DNA of 51,276 nt from Pseudomonas sp. (GCA_016763285.1 JAESUC010000054.1:1-51276), one strand, 5' to 3'. Shown: positions 42,318 to 50,622, counted from the first letter of the stretch. Numbers and translations: made by a program. Notes: a model not told the origin generated them from the letters alone.

Positions 42318-42487
42318 GACGCCGCCACACCTTCCCGATTGACCTCCACGTTGTGGCAAGGAAACCTCAGCATCTTCAGAAACGTGACGCAGGTACCAGC
42401 CCCGATATCCGTAATTGGCTATGATCCTCGCCTGACTTTTTGTCAGTGGCGCTTTCCGCCATCCCAAATTTGAGCAAGGACGCTAAC

Positions 42488-42829
42488 ATGTACAAACTCG
42501 GCAATTTTCTGATCGGTTTCCTTTCGGTCCTGATCGGACTTCTCAGCATTATCGCATTGGCCTTGACGGGCGTAACCATGTCCATGATCGCCCTGCCTCC
42601 TGAATGGGCCGGCTTGATGGCTATGATGCCCTTCATCCTCATGGGAATCTGCGCCCTGGGCATATGGGCACTTTGCACCGGCAACCATATCGCCAAGATC
42701 GCCTTCACCTGCATCATGCTGATGTTCTGGTACGTCGGCACAGTGCTTGGTGCGCTCATTCTGCTTTGCCTGTTGCTTGGCGATCGACCACAAATCGTCG
42801 AACAGCAAGAGCTGGGCCTGGCCGAGTGA
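42488..42829 (+). CDS. small four-helix membrane protein
   Basis: 113 residues from the ATG at 42488 (AAGGA 8 bases upstream). Hydrophobic segments at about 5-28, 38-55, 58-72 and 76-97, cytoplasmic-looking acidic tail. No family recognised. It lies 52 bases before the PAAR gene on the same strand and may be cotranscribed, which would fit a membrane immunity or accessory protein, but that is only position. Confidence 0.7.
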   Translation: MYKLGNFLIGFLSVLIGLLSIIALALTGVTMSMIALPPEWAGLMAMMPFILMGICALGIWALCTGNHIAKIAFTCIMLMFWYVGTVLGALILLCLLLGDRPQIVEQQELGLAE

Positions 42830-42881
42830 GCTGCGCTCCTCGAATCGAGTCATTAGTTGATACAAGGAGCGCTACCAGACC

Positions 42882-43163
42882 ATGCATAGCATAGGAATCG
42901 GCTCGAAAACCTCTACCGGAGGCGCCGTTATCGAAGGCAACGGCGGCGTGATGTTCGATGGGCTGGTCGCCAGCTCCGTCGGTCACAAAGCCACCTGCCC
43001 GGCCTGCAAAAAGGGCATCGGTCCCATCGTCGCCGTCGGCCCTCGCACCGCAAACCTGCCAGCCGGCCCGGCTGCCAGAGCCGGTGATTACGTAGCCTGT
43101 GGTTGCCCGCCGGGTGCCAATGTCTTGGTGGCGCCTGGGACGATAACTATTGGTGGCGGATGA
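42882..43163 (+). CDS. PAAR-domain protein
   Basis: 93-residue PAAR-repeat protein with the glycine-rich beta pattern (TSTGGAVIEGNGGVMFDGL, GHKATCPACKKG, GDYVACGCPPG). PAAR proteins cap the VgrG spike of type VI secretion systems. The two cysteine pairs are likely structural or metal-binding. No VgrG, Hcp or sheath gene is in the window, so this is an orphan PAAR. AAGGAGC precedes the start. Its stop overlaps the next start (ATGA). Confidence 0.82.
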   Translation: MHSIGIGSKTSTGGAVIEGNGGVMFDGLVASSVGHKATCPACKKGIGPIVAVGPRTANLPAGPAARAGDYVACGCPPGANVLVAPGTITIGGG

Positions 43164-43681
43164 AAAGGATCGTTGCGCTTTCGGTGCTCTGCATTTTCGG
43201 AACCGATTGCGCTGCGACTCTTTGTTTGAAAGAGACTCTAGAGGTTTGCTCCGCTGGGTCGGCGGACCGGAATCCCAAGAGCGCCCCCCCATCCGAACTC
43301 GTGTCTCAAGCGAATGTTCATATTCAGCAAAGACAATATCAGCAGGCATTCGCCGACATGAAGGCCGCGACCAAACTTGCGCCTGATAATCCAGAATATG
43401 CACTGCTTTACTGCATGCTCAAAGAACGCATAGGCGAGCCACTGCCGGAAGCACAGGCGTGTTACGCCAATGTCGTAGAGCGGCTATCACAAGATGACGG
43501 TACAGCGTGCGCCTCAAATATAAATTGCGTAGTCGCGGACCTGATGGCGGGCGGTACCGATGCCGAGCGACGCAAGGTATTCTTCCTGGGCTTGCCGGCG
43601 TCAGAAGCCGAAAGCGAGATGCGTCATTTCCTGCTGGACGATTTTGACCGCAAGCAGTATCTGCATACGATCCTGCCCTGA
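43160..43681 (+). CDS. exported TPR-like protein coupled to PAAR
   Basis: 173 residues starting at the ATG that overlaps the PAAR stop. Signal peptide at 1-18, then a mature region with six further cysteines and a TPR-like helix pair (LVSQANVHIQQRQYQQAFADMKAATKLAPDNPEYALLY). Not a known family. The coupling to PAAR suggests a cargo, adaptor or periplasmic immunity protein. No toxin domain is recognisable in it. Confidence 0.7.
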   Translation: MKRIVALSVLCIFGTDCAATLCLKETLEVCSAGSADRNPKSAPPSELVSQANVHIQQRQYQQAFADMKAATKLAPDNPEYALLYCMLKERIGEPLPEAQACYANVVERLSQDDGTACASNINCVVADLMAGGTDAERRKVFFLGLPASEAESEMRHFLLDDFDRKQYLHTILP

Positions 43682-43695
43682 ACGATCGGCTCACC

Positions 43696-44019
43696 TCAGC
43701 CGAAATAATCCTCTATCCATTCAACCAGCGTGTCGCTGCCCATGTCCGCCAGCGGCAGCTGCTTGAATTCACCACCGACTTCCTCTTCCCGGGTCACGAA
43801 CTGGTAAAGCACAATGCCCGGCTGCTGGTCGTGCAGGATCAGCGTGATGCGGCGTTGGGTGCGCAGGCAGTCGAGGGTAAGTACATCGGCGGGGATGCCG
43901 GAGTTGCGCATGCCCTGGCGCACTTCCACCACCGGGTTGATGTGTTCATGCGCAGCCTGAATCCGCGCATGGGCATCGCTGACCAGGTCGGAGAGGGTTT
44001 TCAACGGATCGGTGGGCAT
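43696..44019 (-). CDS. conserved hypothetical protein
   Basis: 107 residues, soluble, acidic. It reads as a compact alpha/beta domain (helix 1-40, strands around RRITLILHD and GIVLYQFVTREEE, helix at the end). I do not recognise a named family, though similar short proteins seem common in Pseudomonas. Convergent with the PAAR operon, 14 bases from it. Ribosome binding site weak. Confidence 0.65.
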   Translation of the reverse strand: MPTDPLKTLSDLVSDAHARIQAAHEHINPVVEVRQGMRNSGIPADVLTLDCLRTQRRITLILHDQQPGIVLYQFVTREEEVGGEFKQLPLADMGSDTLVEWIEDYFG

Positions 44020-44128
44020 GGGTTGCTCGACTTCAGTGGATGGAATGGATGTCCAGCCATCTTACGTGGCGGTTTTAATCATCAGCAAGACTGCGGAGAA
44101 CAGCAAACGCTTGACCGGCGCAGAACCG

Positions 44129-44155
44129 GTGGGAGCGACGGCCCCGTCGCGAATG
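44129..44155. repeat. REP-type palindrome
   Basis: GTGGGAGCGACGGCCCCGTC followed by GCGAATG resembles Pseudomonas repetitive extragenic palindromes: a conserved GTGGGAG head, a stem GCGACGG / CCGTCGC and a GCGAAT tail. It is in the 271-base gap between two minus-strand genes; the rest of that gap holds no supported gene. Confidence 0.65.
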
Positions 44156-44290
44156 CGGGCCCGGCTTCACTATTTGCCACATGCATTCTCTTTTGCGTCC
44201 GTCGGCAGTCAAAAGGCAAGACCTGCGGCTGTGATTATGCCGCGCTACATGGCCCCGAGCTGGGGAGCTTGGCCGTGGCGGATTGCGGGC

Positions 44291-44614
44291 TCACATTTTG
44301 GGCTGTTGGTCTTCCAAAAAATAACTGATCGTATCCATTTCCTTGTGAGGGATGCCGATGATGTCAATCGTGCTGTTACCAATCAAATAGAACACCACAT
44401 GCTGGCCTTCGGGAAAACTATGGTAACCCTCACAGATATCTGACCGGTCCTTCCCCAGCAATGGATTTTCTGTGAGCCATTGAAAGCGCGCTTCGAGGTT
44501 TTTCAAGTAGCGGTTTCGCTGGGCTTTACCCCAGGTGCGTTCGGTATAACGGCCAATATTTACAAGGTCGTCCCGAGCGCGTGGAGTAATCCTGACCTTT
44601 CTGGTGGCTTGCAT
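44291..44614 (-). CDS. parE: RelE/ParE family toxin
   Basis: 107 residues, RelE/ParE fold: ITPRARDDLVNIGRYTERTWG helix, an arginine-rich middle and a C-terminal strand set (HVVFYLIGNSTIDIIGIPHKEMD). ParE toxins inhibit DNA gyrase. Its start overlaps the antitoxin stop (ATGA), the usual antitoxin-first order. The toxin type is assigned from the ParD-type partner. Confidence 0.88.
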   Translation of the reverse strand: MQATRKVRITPRARDDLVNIGRYTERTWGKAQRNRYLKNLEARFQWLTENPLLGKDRSDICEGYHSFPEGQHVVFYLIGNSTIDIIGIPHKEMDTISYFLEDQQPKM

Positions 44615-44862
44615 CAGGATTCAGCGTCTAGATCGCTAATGAGAGAGTCCATTGAAAAATCGTCAACAAAATCGCCATTGCTTGCCTGGGTAGCACCCTC
44701 TGAGAGGTGAGCCCGCAAGGCCTCCAGCTTACCTTTGCGTTCTTCCATGGCGCGCAAGGCATCGCGTACCACTTCACTTGCGGAGCCGTAGCGACCGCTG
44801 GAGACTTCATTTTTTATAAACACTTCCCAGTGCTCACCCAGGCTTAGGCTGGTTGTGGCCAT
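44614..44862 (-). CDS. parD: ParD-type antitoxin
   Basis: 82 residues: N-terminal ribbon-helix-helix (TTSLSLGEHWEVFIKNEVSSGRYGSASEVVRDALRAMEE) and an acidic disordered tail that should wrap the toxin. ParD proteins neutralise ParE and repress their own operon; a palindrome lies upstream. Confidence 0.9.
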   Translation of the reverse strand: MATTSLSLGEHWEVFIKNEVSSGRYGSASEVVRDALRAMEERKGKLEALRAHLSEGATQASNGDFVDDFSMDSLISDLDAES

Positions 44863-44875
44863 AATCCACCTCGAC

Positions 44876-44900
44876 TATTCATATTTAATAATAATGAATA
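44876..44900. promoter_or_regulatory. probable parDE operator
   Basis: Inverted repeat TATTCAT-N11-ATGAATA in an AT-rich gap beginning 14 bases upstream of the parD start. Suitable for ribbon-helix-helix autorepression. Confidence 0.55.
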
Positions 44901-44939
44901 TAGGGCTGGCCGACAGCGATGGCAAGAGCCGCCTAATCC

Positions 44940-45707
44940 CTAGGCCGTGATCCAGCCACTGGAATACAGATACCTGGCCAGCATCACGATGCAGACAAAA
45001 ACCACCAGCAGCCGCAGCTTGTTGGGGTTGATCCGGTAGAGATAATGGATGCCCACCCAGGCCCCGATAAACTGGCCCAGCATCATCACCAGGCCGACAT
45101 GCCACACCACGTTGCCATAGGCGGCAAAGACGATCAGTGACGACAGGTTGGTCGCGAAATTCAGAGGCTTGGCCACCGCCGTGGCAGCCACCAGTTTCGC
45201 TCTTCTGCAGAGCACGCTGGCCAGGGTGAAGAACGAGCCCGTGCCGGGGCCGAACATGCCGTCGTAAAAGCCAATGCCGGGGATCACCGCAAACTTGAAT
45301 TTTTTGCTACCGATCTTCTTGCCCAGATGGGTGGCGCGGCTGGGTTTGTACAGAATGAAATAACCGGCGATGAACGTCAGCACGATGGGAACCGCCAGGG
45401 TCAGGTACTGTTGATTCACGAAGTGTACAGCGACCGTACCCGCCACCGAACCCAGAAAAGCCGCCAGAATCAGCGGACGTATATGGCGCAACTTGATTCT
45501 GGATTTCTTCAGCAGCAACAGCGTAGCCGTCCCCGTCCCCGCGCAGCCCTGCAGCTTGTTAGTGCCGAGCGCATTGATGGGCGGCATCCCCGAGAGCATC
45601 AGCGCCGGTATGGTAATCAACCCGCCGCCCCCTGCCAGGGTGTCAATCGTGCCGGCGATAACGGCCACAGCAAACAGCAACGCGATCAGTTCTAAAGAGA
45701 ATTCCAT
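44940..45707 (-). CDS. TSUP family permease (TauE/SafE)
   Basis: 255-residue membrane protein with about eight helices and the family pattern VAVIAGTIDTLAGGGGLITIPAL at the N-terminus and its repeat IGFYDGMFGPGTGSFFTL in the middle. Members export sulfite, sulfoacetate or similar anions. Lies 28 bases downstream of the alpha/beta hydrolase gene and may share its transcript. Confidence 0.88.
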   Translation of the reverse strand: MEFSLELIALLFAVAVIAGTIDTLAGGGGLITIPALMLSGMPPINALGTNKLQGCAGTGTATLLLLKKSRIKLRHIRPLILAAFLGSVAGTVAVHFVNQQYLTLAVPIVLTFIAGYFILYKPSRATHLGKKIGSKKFKFAVIPGIGFYDGMFGPGTGSFFTLASVLCRRAKLVAATAVAKPLNFATNLSSLIVFAAYGNVVWHVGLVMMLGQFIGAWVGIHYLYRINPNKLRLLVVFVCIVMLARYLYSSGWITA

Positions 45708-45735
45708 GTAAGAGTGACCGCCGCCCCGGTATGGT

Positions 45736-46602
45736 TTATGACTCTATGGCCTGAATGGCCCGTGCCAGCAGCCCATTGAACTCGGCCGGCTTTTCCAGCA
45801 TGGGGAAGTGACCGGTATCCTCGATATAGAACAGCCGGTAGTTCTTGATGTGCTTGCTGTTTTCTTCAGGGGCGGTTGGCCATTGCCGGGCGTTTATCGA
45901 AACAACAGGAACGGTGATCTCCTCGAACACCGCAGCAGCTTCACCGTCTACATACTGGCCCGTGTAATTCCGAAAGGCGCTCAAGGCAACGTCTTTCGGC
46001 GCAGAGGACATGTCTTCCTTGATCCAGCGCATCAGTCGAGGATCACTTCCAGCAGGGAACATGCTCGCAACAAAGCCCTGCGTAGCCGTTCTGAAATCAG
46101 CTTCAAAGGGCTGGATCATGTCGTCGATCACGCTTTGAGGCGTCCGCTCCGCCACGTTCTGCAGGGTATCGACCCCTATGATGCCAATGACCTGCCTCGG
46201 CATTAACCTGGCTGTTTCAGCAATCACGCTTCCGCCCATTGAATGCCCGATCAGGATGGCTCGGTCGATATGTTCCCGCTCGATAACCGCCTGCACATCC
46301 CTGGCGAAAGACAGCATCGTAAAGTCGGCTCGATCCTGCGAAGAATGGCCATGGCCCGCCAGATCCATGGTGATCACCTGATAATCCTTGGCGAAGACGG
46401 GGACCTGTTCTTGCCAGTATCGTGCGTCACAATTCCAGCCATGGATAAAAATCAGAGCAGTCCTCCCCTCGCCGGCCACGTTATAGGCAATGCGCTCCGA
46501 GTCGAAAGACAAGGCCACGTCATGCCTGGGCGATAGCTGAGGGCTGGCGCAGCCCGTCAGAAAGAGTAAAGGCAGGAGGAGTAAAAGAATCCGTTTTTTC
46601 AT
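45736..46602 (-). CDS. alpha/beta hydrolase lipoprotein
   Basis: 288 residues from the ATG at 46602 (GGAAG upstream). Lipoprotein signal with LTGC (Cys18). Alpha/beta hydrolase core: oxyanion HGW near 59, nucleophile serine in GHSMGG, and the catalytic histidine in DTGHFPM near the end. Probably an esterase or lactonase on the outer membrane or periplasmic face; substrate unknown. Confidence 0.87.
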   Translation of the reverse strand: MKKRILLLLLPLLFLTGCASPQLSPRHDVALSFDSERIAYNVAGEGRTALIFIHGWNCDARYWQEQVPVFAKDYQVITMDLAGHGHSSQDRADFTMLSFARDVQAVIEREHIDRAILIGHSMGGSVIAETARLMPRQVIGIIGVDTLQNVAERTPQSVIDDMIQPFEADFRTATQGFVASMFPAGSDPRLMRWIKEDMSSAPKDVALSAFRNYTGQYVDGEAAAVFEEITVPVVSINARQWPTAPEENSKHIKNYRLFYIEDTGHFPMLEKPAEFNGLLARAIQAIES

Positions 46603-46641
46603 GGTTGCTTCCAGGTGTATCCAGCCTAGGTTGGGATCAGA

Positions 46642-46652
46642 TGACAGTGTCA
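46642..46652. promoter_or_regulatory. palindrome upstream of hydrolase gene
   Basis: TGACA-G-TGTCA, 40 bases before the hydrolase start, in an 87-base gap. It could be an operator; no regulator gene is adjacent. Confidence 0.3.
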
Positions 46653-46689
46653 CGATAGATATTCACCCGACCCCTATCGCTTGAATTGG

Positions 46690-47139
46690 TCAGACCTGCC
46701 TTCGTGATTTCACGCCCCGCATAATCATCACCAGGACGGCGTAAGCGAGCAGTCCCATAGGGCCATAGAGGAAGATGAACGGCAGCACCAGGACCAGGGC
46801 GATGCGGGAATAGCCGTGCGCCAAGCCGTGGTCGATCACACCGCGCCCGATCAGCAGATCAAAAGCCAGAAAATGAATCCAGCCTCCGAGCACGTTACCC
46901 GGGTGTGAAAACAGCGCAACGACACCCGCAAGATCCGAAAAATTACCATCCGGTACCGCTCCCCAATTGGTGTACAGAACGCCAACGTAAAGCGCGCACA
47001 AGGCAACAGGAACCAGCCGTCCGCCGAAGCGCAGTAACCGCTCTCTAGTTACGGAGGGTGGAAGAACCAGAGCCAGCACCAGAGACAGCCACGCAACCAT
47101 CGCAAGAACACTCGCGAATGTGAAAATGGACTCATTCAT
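46690..47139 (-). CDS. ABA4-like membrane protein
   Basis: 149 residues with four hydrophobic helices and the segment LGGWIHFLAFDLLIGRG, characteristic of the ABA4/DUF4281 family. The plant member acts in neoxanthin synthesis; bacterial members have no settled function. The ATG at 47139 is chosen; a GTG three codons earlier is possible. Overlaps the end of the upstream gene by 8 bases, so the two are probably cotranscribed. Confidence 0.75.
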   Translation of the reverse strand: MNESIFTFASVLAMVAWLSLVLALVLPPSVTRERLLRFGGRLVPVALCALYVGVLYTNWGAVPDGNFSDLAGVVALFSHPGNVLGGWIHFLAFDLLIGRGVIDHGLAHGYSRIALVLVLPFIFLYGPMGLLAYAVLVMIMRGVKSRRQV

Positions 47140-47611
47140 GGCGGCCACCGAACCGGTAGTGTTCTTCTACTTGCTGCGGCTTAAGAACCACAGCGTGGCT
47201 ACCGATGCGCAACACTCGTCCATCCGGCTTGGCGACCTGTGCCTGCTCTTCCGAAGGAAACCAGCTGTGGAGAAAGGCCCAGCCCTTCTCAAGCACGACG
47301 AATGCGTCCAGCTCGGACGGGTGGATGGTCATCAAGACAGGCCTGTACGTTTCCCAGTTCGGGAAGCCCGCTTCGAGGGCCAGCAGGCGCAGAAAGTGCT
47401 TACGCTGTAAGCCGGAGCGGGCGTGAAACGCTTTCGGCAGGGTCGTATTGCGGAGCACACCTGCTGACAGAAGTCGTCGAAGTACAGGCAGCGAAGAAGA
47501 AAGAGCATCTGATTTTGCACCGCGGTGCAGACGCTTGGCCTCGCGCAGAGCAAGGTTTATGGAGGCATTACCTACAGGTCGTTCCGGACCTTCAACACAA
47601 TGAGCGTGCAT
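47132..47611 (-). CDS. conserved hypothetical protein
   Basis: 159 residues, basic and helical in its N-terminal half (ALREAKRLHRGAKSDALSSSLPVLRRLL), then QRKHFLRLLALEAGFPNWETY, which looks like a short recurrent module in gammaproteobacterial hypothetical proteins. GGAG lies 6 bases before the start. Function unknown. Confidence 0.65.
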   Translation of the reverse strand: MHAHCVEGPERPVGNASINLALREAKRLHRGAKSDALSSSLPVLRRLLSAGVLRNTTLPKAFHARSGLQRKHFLRLLALEAGFPNWETYRPVLMTIHPSELDAFVVLEKGWAFLHSWFPSEEQAQVAKPDGRVLRIGSHAVVLKPQQVEEHYRFGGRHE

Positions 47612-47703
47612 ACCAACTCCAGCATCAATTGACCTTCTCGCAGTTGGTCAGGGAGGGTATGCAAGCATTGAGCTTGCGAGATCAGGTGCAGATGCTTTCG
47701 CGA

Positions 47704-47726
47704 GGTGGGCGCCCGTAAAGCCCACC
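47704..47726. terminator. hairpin in the gap after maoC-like gene
   Basis: Perfect 7-bp stem GGTGGGC / GCCCACC with a 9-base loop, downstream of the MaoC-like gene on the minus strand. No T-run on either side. The gap 47612-47821 otherwise shows nothing supported. Confidence 0.35.
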
Positions 47727-47821
47727 GAAAGTCTACGGGATTCCCTGGGGGGCAGGCAAGTCAGCGGTGAGGCTTTAAGGGAGATACTTATTATTCACGA
47801 ATCCAATTGCCGGGTGGGCCT

Positions 47822-48274
47822 TTAAACTCTTATCTCCAGTAGATAATTCACCGTCGCAGACATTACCAGGTCACCATCCTGCCCCAGAGTCTCAAGCATG
47901 CATTTCACTACTCCGTAGCGCTTACCGGGTATCGGTGGCTTCGTCTCCAGCACGGTGACGCGCACGCTAAGTTGGTTGGGCAGCGTAACCGGGCGATGCC
48001 ACCGCATGCTTTCCATACCAGACGCGCCGGTCATGGAGGTGTGTACCAAAAAGCCGTCGACCACGATGGAAGCCGTGAGCGAAAGGGTATGCAGGCCGCT
48101 GGCGATCAGTTGGCCGTATATCGAGTTCTTCGCTTGTGCGGGATCGAGGTGAAACGGAAGACGATCGAACTCGTTGCAGAAGCGCAGGGAGTCTTCTTCG
48201 GTTAGCGGTCGGGGGCCCAGCGTTATTACTTCGCCGGGCTGGATGTCCTGGAAATATTTCGGATTAGTCTTCAT
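47822..48274 (-). CDS. MaoC family dehydratase
   Basis: 150-residue hot-dog-fold protein. The motif FHLDPAQAKNSIYGQLIASGLHTLSL carries the hydratase Asp and His pattern of R-specific enoyl-CoA hydratases (MaoC/PhaJ type). Probably acts on an acyl-CoA; pathway unknown. The gene stands alone between small genes of unknown function. Confidence 0.85.
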   Translation of the reverse strand: MKTNPKYFQDIQPGEVITLGPRPLTEEDSLRFCNEFDRLPFHLDPAQAKNSIYGQLIASGLHTLSLTASIVVDGFLVHTSMTGASGMESMRWHRPVTLPNQLSVRVTVLETKPPIPGKRYGVVKCMLETLGQDGDLVMSATVNYLLEIRV

Positions 48275-48284
48275 CCTATTGCAT

Positions 48285-48668
48285 CTATTTCGCAGATGAC
48301 TGGGTTATACACCCACGGTCGAGCTCAAAGTAATCATTGGGTGCGCTCTTCTGGAAAATAATCAAGCGGTGGTCACTGGTGAAAGTAGCGCTCAGGGACG
48401 AATCAAAAATACCCGGAGCAAAATACCTTTCAGGCGGGATTGAAGGTTGATATTCATGGAGCACTTCACCCTGCTTTATTTTTAGGCAGCTTAAAGTGTA
48501 GTGCTCTCTTTTGACTTCGCCAGGCGCAATTTCAGATTCATATTCTGTTTCGTACACAACAGCGATAGGCCCGCTTGAATCGTTTCTTAAATCTATTTTC
48601 ATAATACTCGGGCAGCCTGATAGCAAGAGAATTAAGGCTAGAAGAAATGCGGTATTGAAGAAGGTCAT
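48285..48668 (-). CDS. hypothetical lipoprotein
   Basis: 127 residues with a lipoprotein signal ending LLSGC (Cys19) and a beta-rich mature part. No family recognised. The region is visibly richer in A and T than the rest of the window, as is the next gene, which suggests acquired DNA. Weak ribosome binding site. Confidence 0.65.
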   Translation of the reverse strand: MTFFNTAFLLALILLLSGCPSIMKIDLRNDSSGPIAVVYETEYESEIAPGEVKREHYTLSCLKIKQGEVLHEYQPSIPPERYFAPGIFDSSLSATFTSDHRLIIFQKSAPNDYFELDRGCITQSSAK

Positions 48669-48761
48669 ACAAGAGAGCCTGTTGTATCATGGTTTACAGC
48701 TAGTATTTATTTGAGCCGAATCCGATTTATATCCGTTTCTTCCCATTCCAGCTTGGCCAAG

Positions 48762-49253
48762 TTAACAAAATAGCATCTTCTTCAGAACGGAAAGACTTTC
48801 CTTTTCCATTGACTTGAATCTTAAATACTCCAAAGCGACGGAAAACGTAAACGCGATAAAAGGCACAACGACAATACTGGCATTCCAGTATTGCAAGGGT
48901 TCCGAAATCGGTGGGTGACTGAAAATTCTGACTCCTATTATGCCCGCCATGCCAAGCCAGATTACCAGAAAGCCTAGATCGAACACCCTTGGTCTGGTGA
49001 CAAACTCAAGAAGGCAACGATCACCGTCAAGGTCACGTACCGAGCCACTCAGAACGACGCGAGTACCGCTAAAAATCCTTCTCACTCCGTTAACGCTAAA
49101 TGAGAACCGTCTACCGTGGACAGTACCCTCGAAGGGTTTGGTCTGACCCCACACCTTGGAGTTCGCCCACTTGCGCTCGGTTGCGTCAGAGATCAGCTCG
49201 AGGCACTTTTGCGAAGCCAGTAGCACCTCAATTTTATGCTTTCGGATAAGCAT
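48762..49253 (-). CDS. hypothetical two-helix membrane protein
   Basis: 163 residues: a soluble beta-rich N-terminal part (to about 90) and two transmembrane helices at about 93-110 and 124-145. No family recognised. AAGGA lies 9 bases before the ATG. AT-rich, like the lipoprotein gene that follows. Confidence 0.6.
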   Translation of the reverse strand: MLIRKHKIEVLLASQKCLELISDATERKWANSKVWGQTKPFEGTVHGRRFSFSVNGVRRIFSGTRVVLSGSVRDLDGDRCLLEFVTRPRVFDLGFLVIWLGMAGIIGVRIFSHPPISEPLQYWNASIVVVPFIAFTFSVALEYLRFKSMEKESLSVLKKMLFC

Positions 49254-49597
49254 TCTTGGCGGTCCTTGCCTGAAGGTGGGAGAAAACTTGCACTCCGTTG
49301 CGCAAGTCCAGAATAGTCCAGAGAGGCATCAGTCGTCCAAAAAGATCTGTGCCGAATGCAGCTCAAGAGGATCAATGTGATCAGGCCACTATTGAGTGCC
49401 AATGAGAGCGTTCGTCACGTTCCGCGCCACCATGATGACGTTTCAAAGATATGTTGGCTGGCGTTCTGAACGCAATGCACCTCACGCAGTCCAAATAAAA
49501 CTTTCTCGCTTACCAGCATGATCAGTCGCTCGCCCTGCTATTGTGGGCGAACCTCGGGCCTGTTGGCTTCTCACGCTTCTTCAAAGGATACACTGCC
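49254..49597. other. 344-base gap without a supported gene
   Basis: Short open frames on both strands lack ribosome binding sites and family resemblance. The last 60 bases probably hold the promoter of the transglutaminase gene (a TATTGT -10-like hexamer near 49539), without a good -35. Confidence 0.5.
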
Positions 49598-50491
49598 ATG
49601 GTGCGGCTGAAATTTTCCATTGAACTCACCTATGGCGTGCTGGATGCGACCTGTGACTTCCTCTTCAACATTCATCCTGCCATCACGGCCAGCCAGCAGG
49701 TGCTCAGCGAATCGTTGAGCTTCAACCAACCTGTGCAGCAGCAACTGTTCATGCAGAACGACGACGGCACGCGGTGGTTGAAGGTGCGTGCCAACAGTGG
49801 AGAACTGGTGGTTCGCTACGAGGGGGTGGTGGAGATCTACCACACGGTAGCGGACCCCGGGACCCTGGAAGAGATGGCGGTTGCTGACTTGCCGATGGAT
49901 CTCTTCAATTACATCTATCCCAGTCGTTACTGTGAGTCCGACCGCTTTCAGGCGCTGGCCAATTACGAGTTCGGGCACATGCAGCCCGGCTACAACCGCG
50001 TACTGGCCATTCGTGACTGGGTATACCAGAGAACCCGATATACCTCGGGCAGCTCGGGCAGTAGCACCTCTGCCATAGATACACTGACTGACCATGTGGG
50101 TGTATGCCGCGACTTTGCCCATCTGATGATCGCCACCTGCCGCGCCCTGAACATGCCAGCACGCTTTGTGTCCGGCATCGAGTACGGCGCAAATCCTGCG
50201 GTCCGGCCGGCGGATTTCCATGCCTACGTCGAGGTATTTCTCAGTGGCCGCTGGTATCTGTTCGACCCCAGCGGTGTGTCTCCTATCATGGGGCTTCTGC
50301 GCCTGGGCACCGGTAGGGATGCAGCCGATGTGTCCTTCGCCACGGTATTTGGTGCAACAAACCCAGCGCTACCGGTGATTACCATTGAGGCGATCGAGGA
50401 TTACCAACAGGGGCTCGCAATGCCTGTGCATCAGGACAATGCGTTATCAACGGCTGGCTCGCCGCATCCAGAATTTCAGCGTATTTGGTAA
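49598..50491 (+). CDS. transglutaminase-like family protein
   Basis: 297 residues from the ATG at 49598. An N-terminal beta domain is followed by a transglutaminase-like cysteine protease core with the triad Cys170 (in GVCRDFAHL), His208 (in DFHAYVEVFL) and Asp223 (in LFDPSG). No signal peptide, so cytoplasmic. Members may act as amidases or peptidases. Two bases separate its stop from the first hip operator, so it runs into that control region. Confidence 0.88.
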   Translation: MVRLKFSIELTYGVLDATCDFLFNIHPAITASQQVLSESLSFNQPVQQQLFMQNDDGTRWLKVRANSGELVVRYEGVVEIYHTVADPGTLEEMAVADLPMDLFNYIYPSRYCESDRFQALANYEFGHMQPGYNRVLAIRDWVYQRTRYTSGSSGSSTSAIDTLTDHVGVCRDFAHLMIATCRALNMPARFVSGIEYGANPAVRPADFHAYVEVFLSGRWYLFDPSGVSPIMGLLRLGTGRDAADVSFATVFGATNPALPVITIEAIEDYQQGLAMPVHQDNALSTAGSPHPEFQRIW

Positions 50492-50492
50492 A

Positions 50493-50510
50493 TATTCCCG
50501 TACGGGAATA
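50493..50510. promoter_or_regulatory. hip operator O1
   Basis: Perfect 18-bp palindrome TATTCCCGTACGGGAATA, starting 2 bases after the transglutaminase stop codon. Core TTCCCG-N2-CGGGAA. Confidence 0.75.
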
Positions 50511-50541
50511 AAAGACATGTATCTCGTGGGTCGGTGATCAT

Positions 50542-50561
50542 ATATTCCCGTTCGGGAATAT
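50542..50561. promoter_or_regulatory. hip operator O2
   Basis: Inverted repeat ATATTCCCG-TT-CGGGAATAT with 9-bp arms, the same core as O1, centred 50 bases downstream of it. Confidence 0.75.
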
Positions 50562-50593
50562 TTTATTGAGTTGTCCGTTGAAAGCGCTTAATC

Positions 50594-50607
50594 TTACCGA
50601 TCGGTAA
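50594..50607. promoter_or_regulatory. hip operator O3 (variant)
   Basis: 14-bp perfect palindrome TTACCGATCGGTAA. It fits a shared pattern TTMCCG-N2-CGGKAA with O1 and O2 and is centred 49 bases after O2, 16 bases before the hipB start, where it would overlap the promoter or start of the transcript. Confidence 0.6.
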
Positions 50608-50622
50608 TCTTTCGGAGAGGCC

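Noticed and set aside
42318-42487. Small coding remnants in the gap after the MCP gene
   Set aside because: Short open frames on both strands lack ribosome binding sites and recognisable families.
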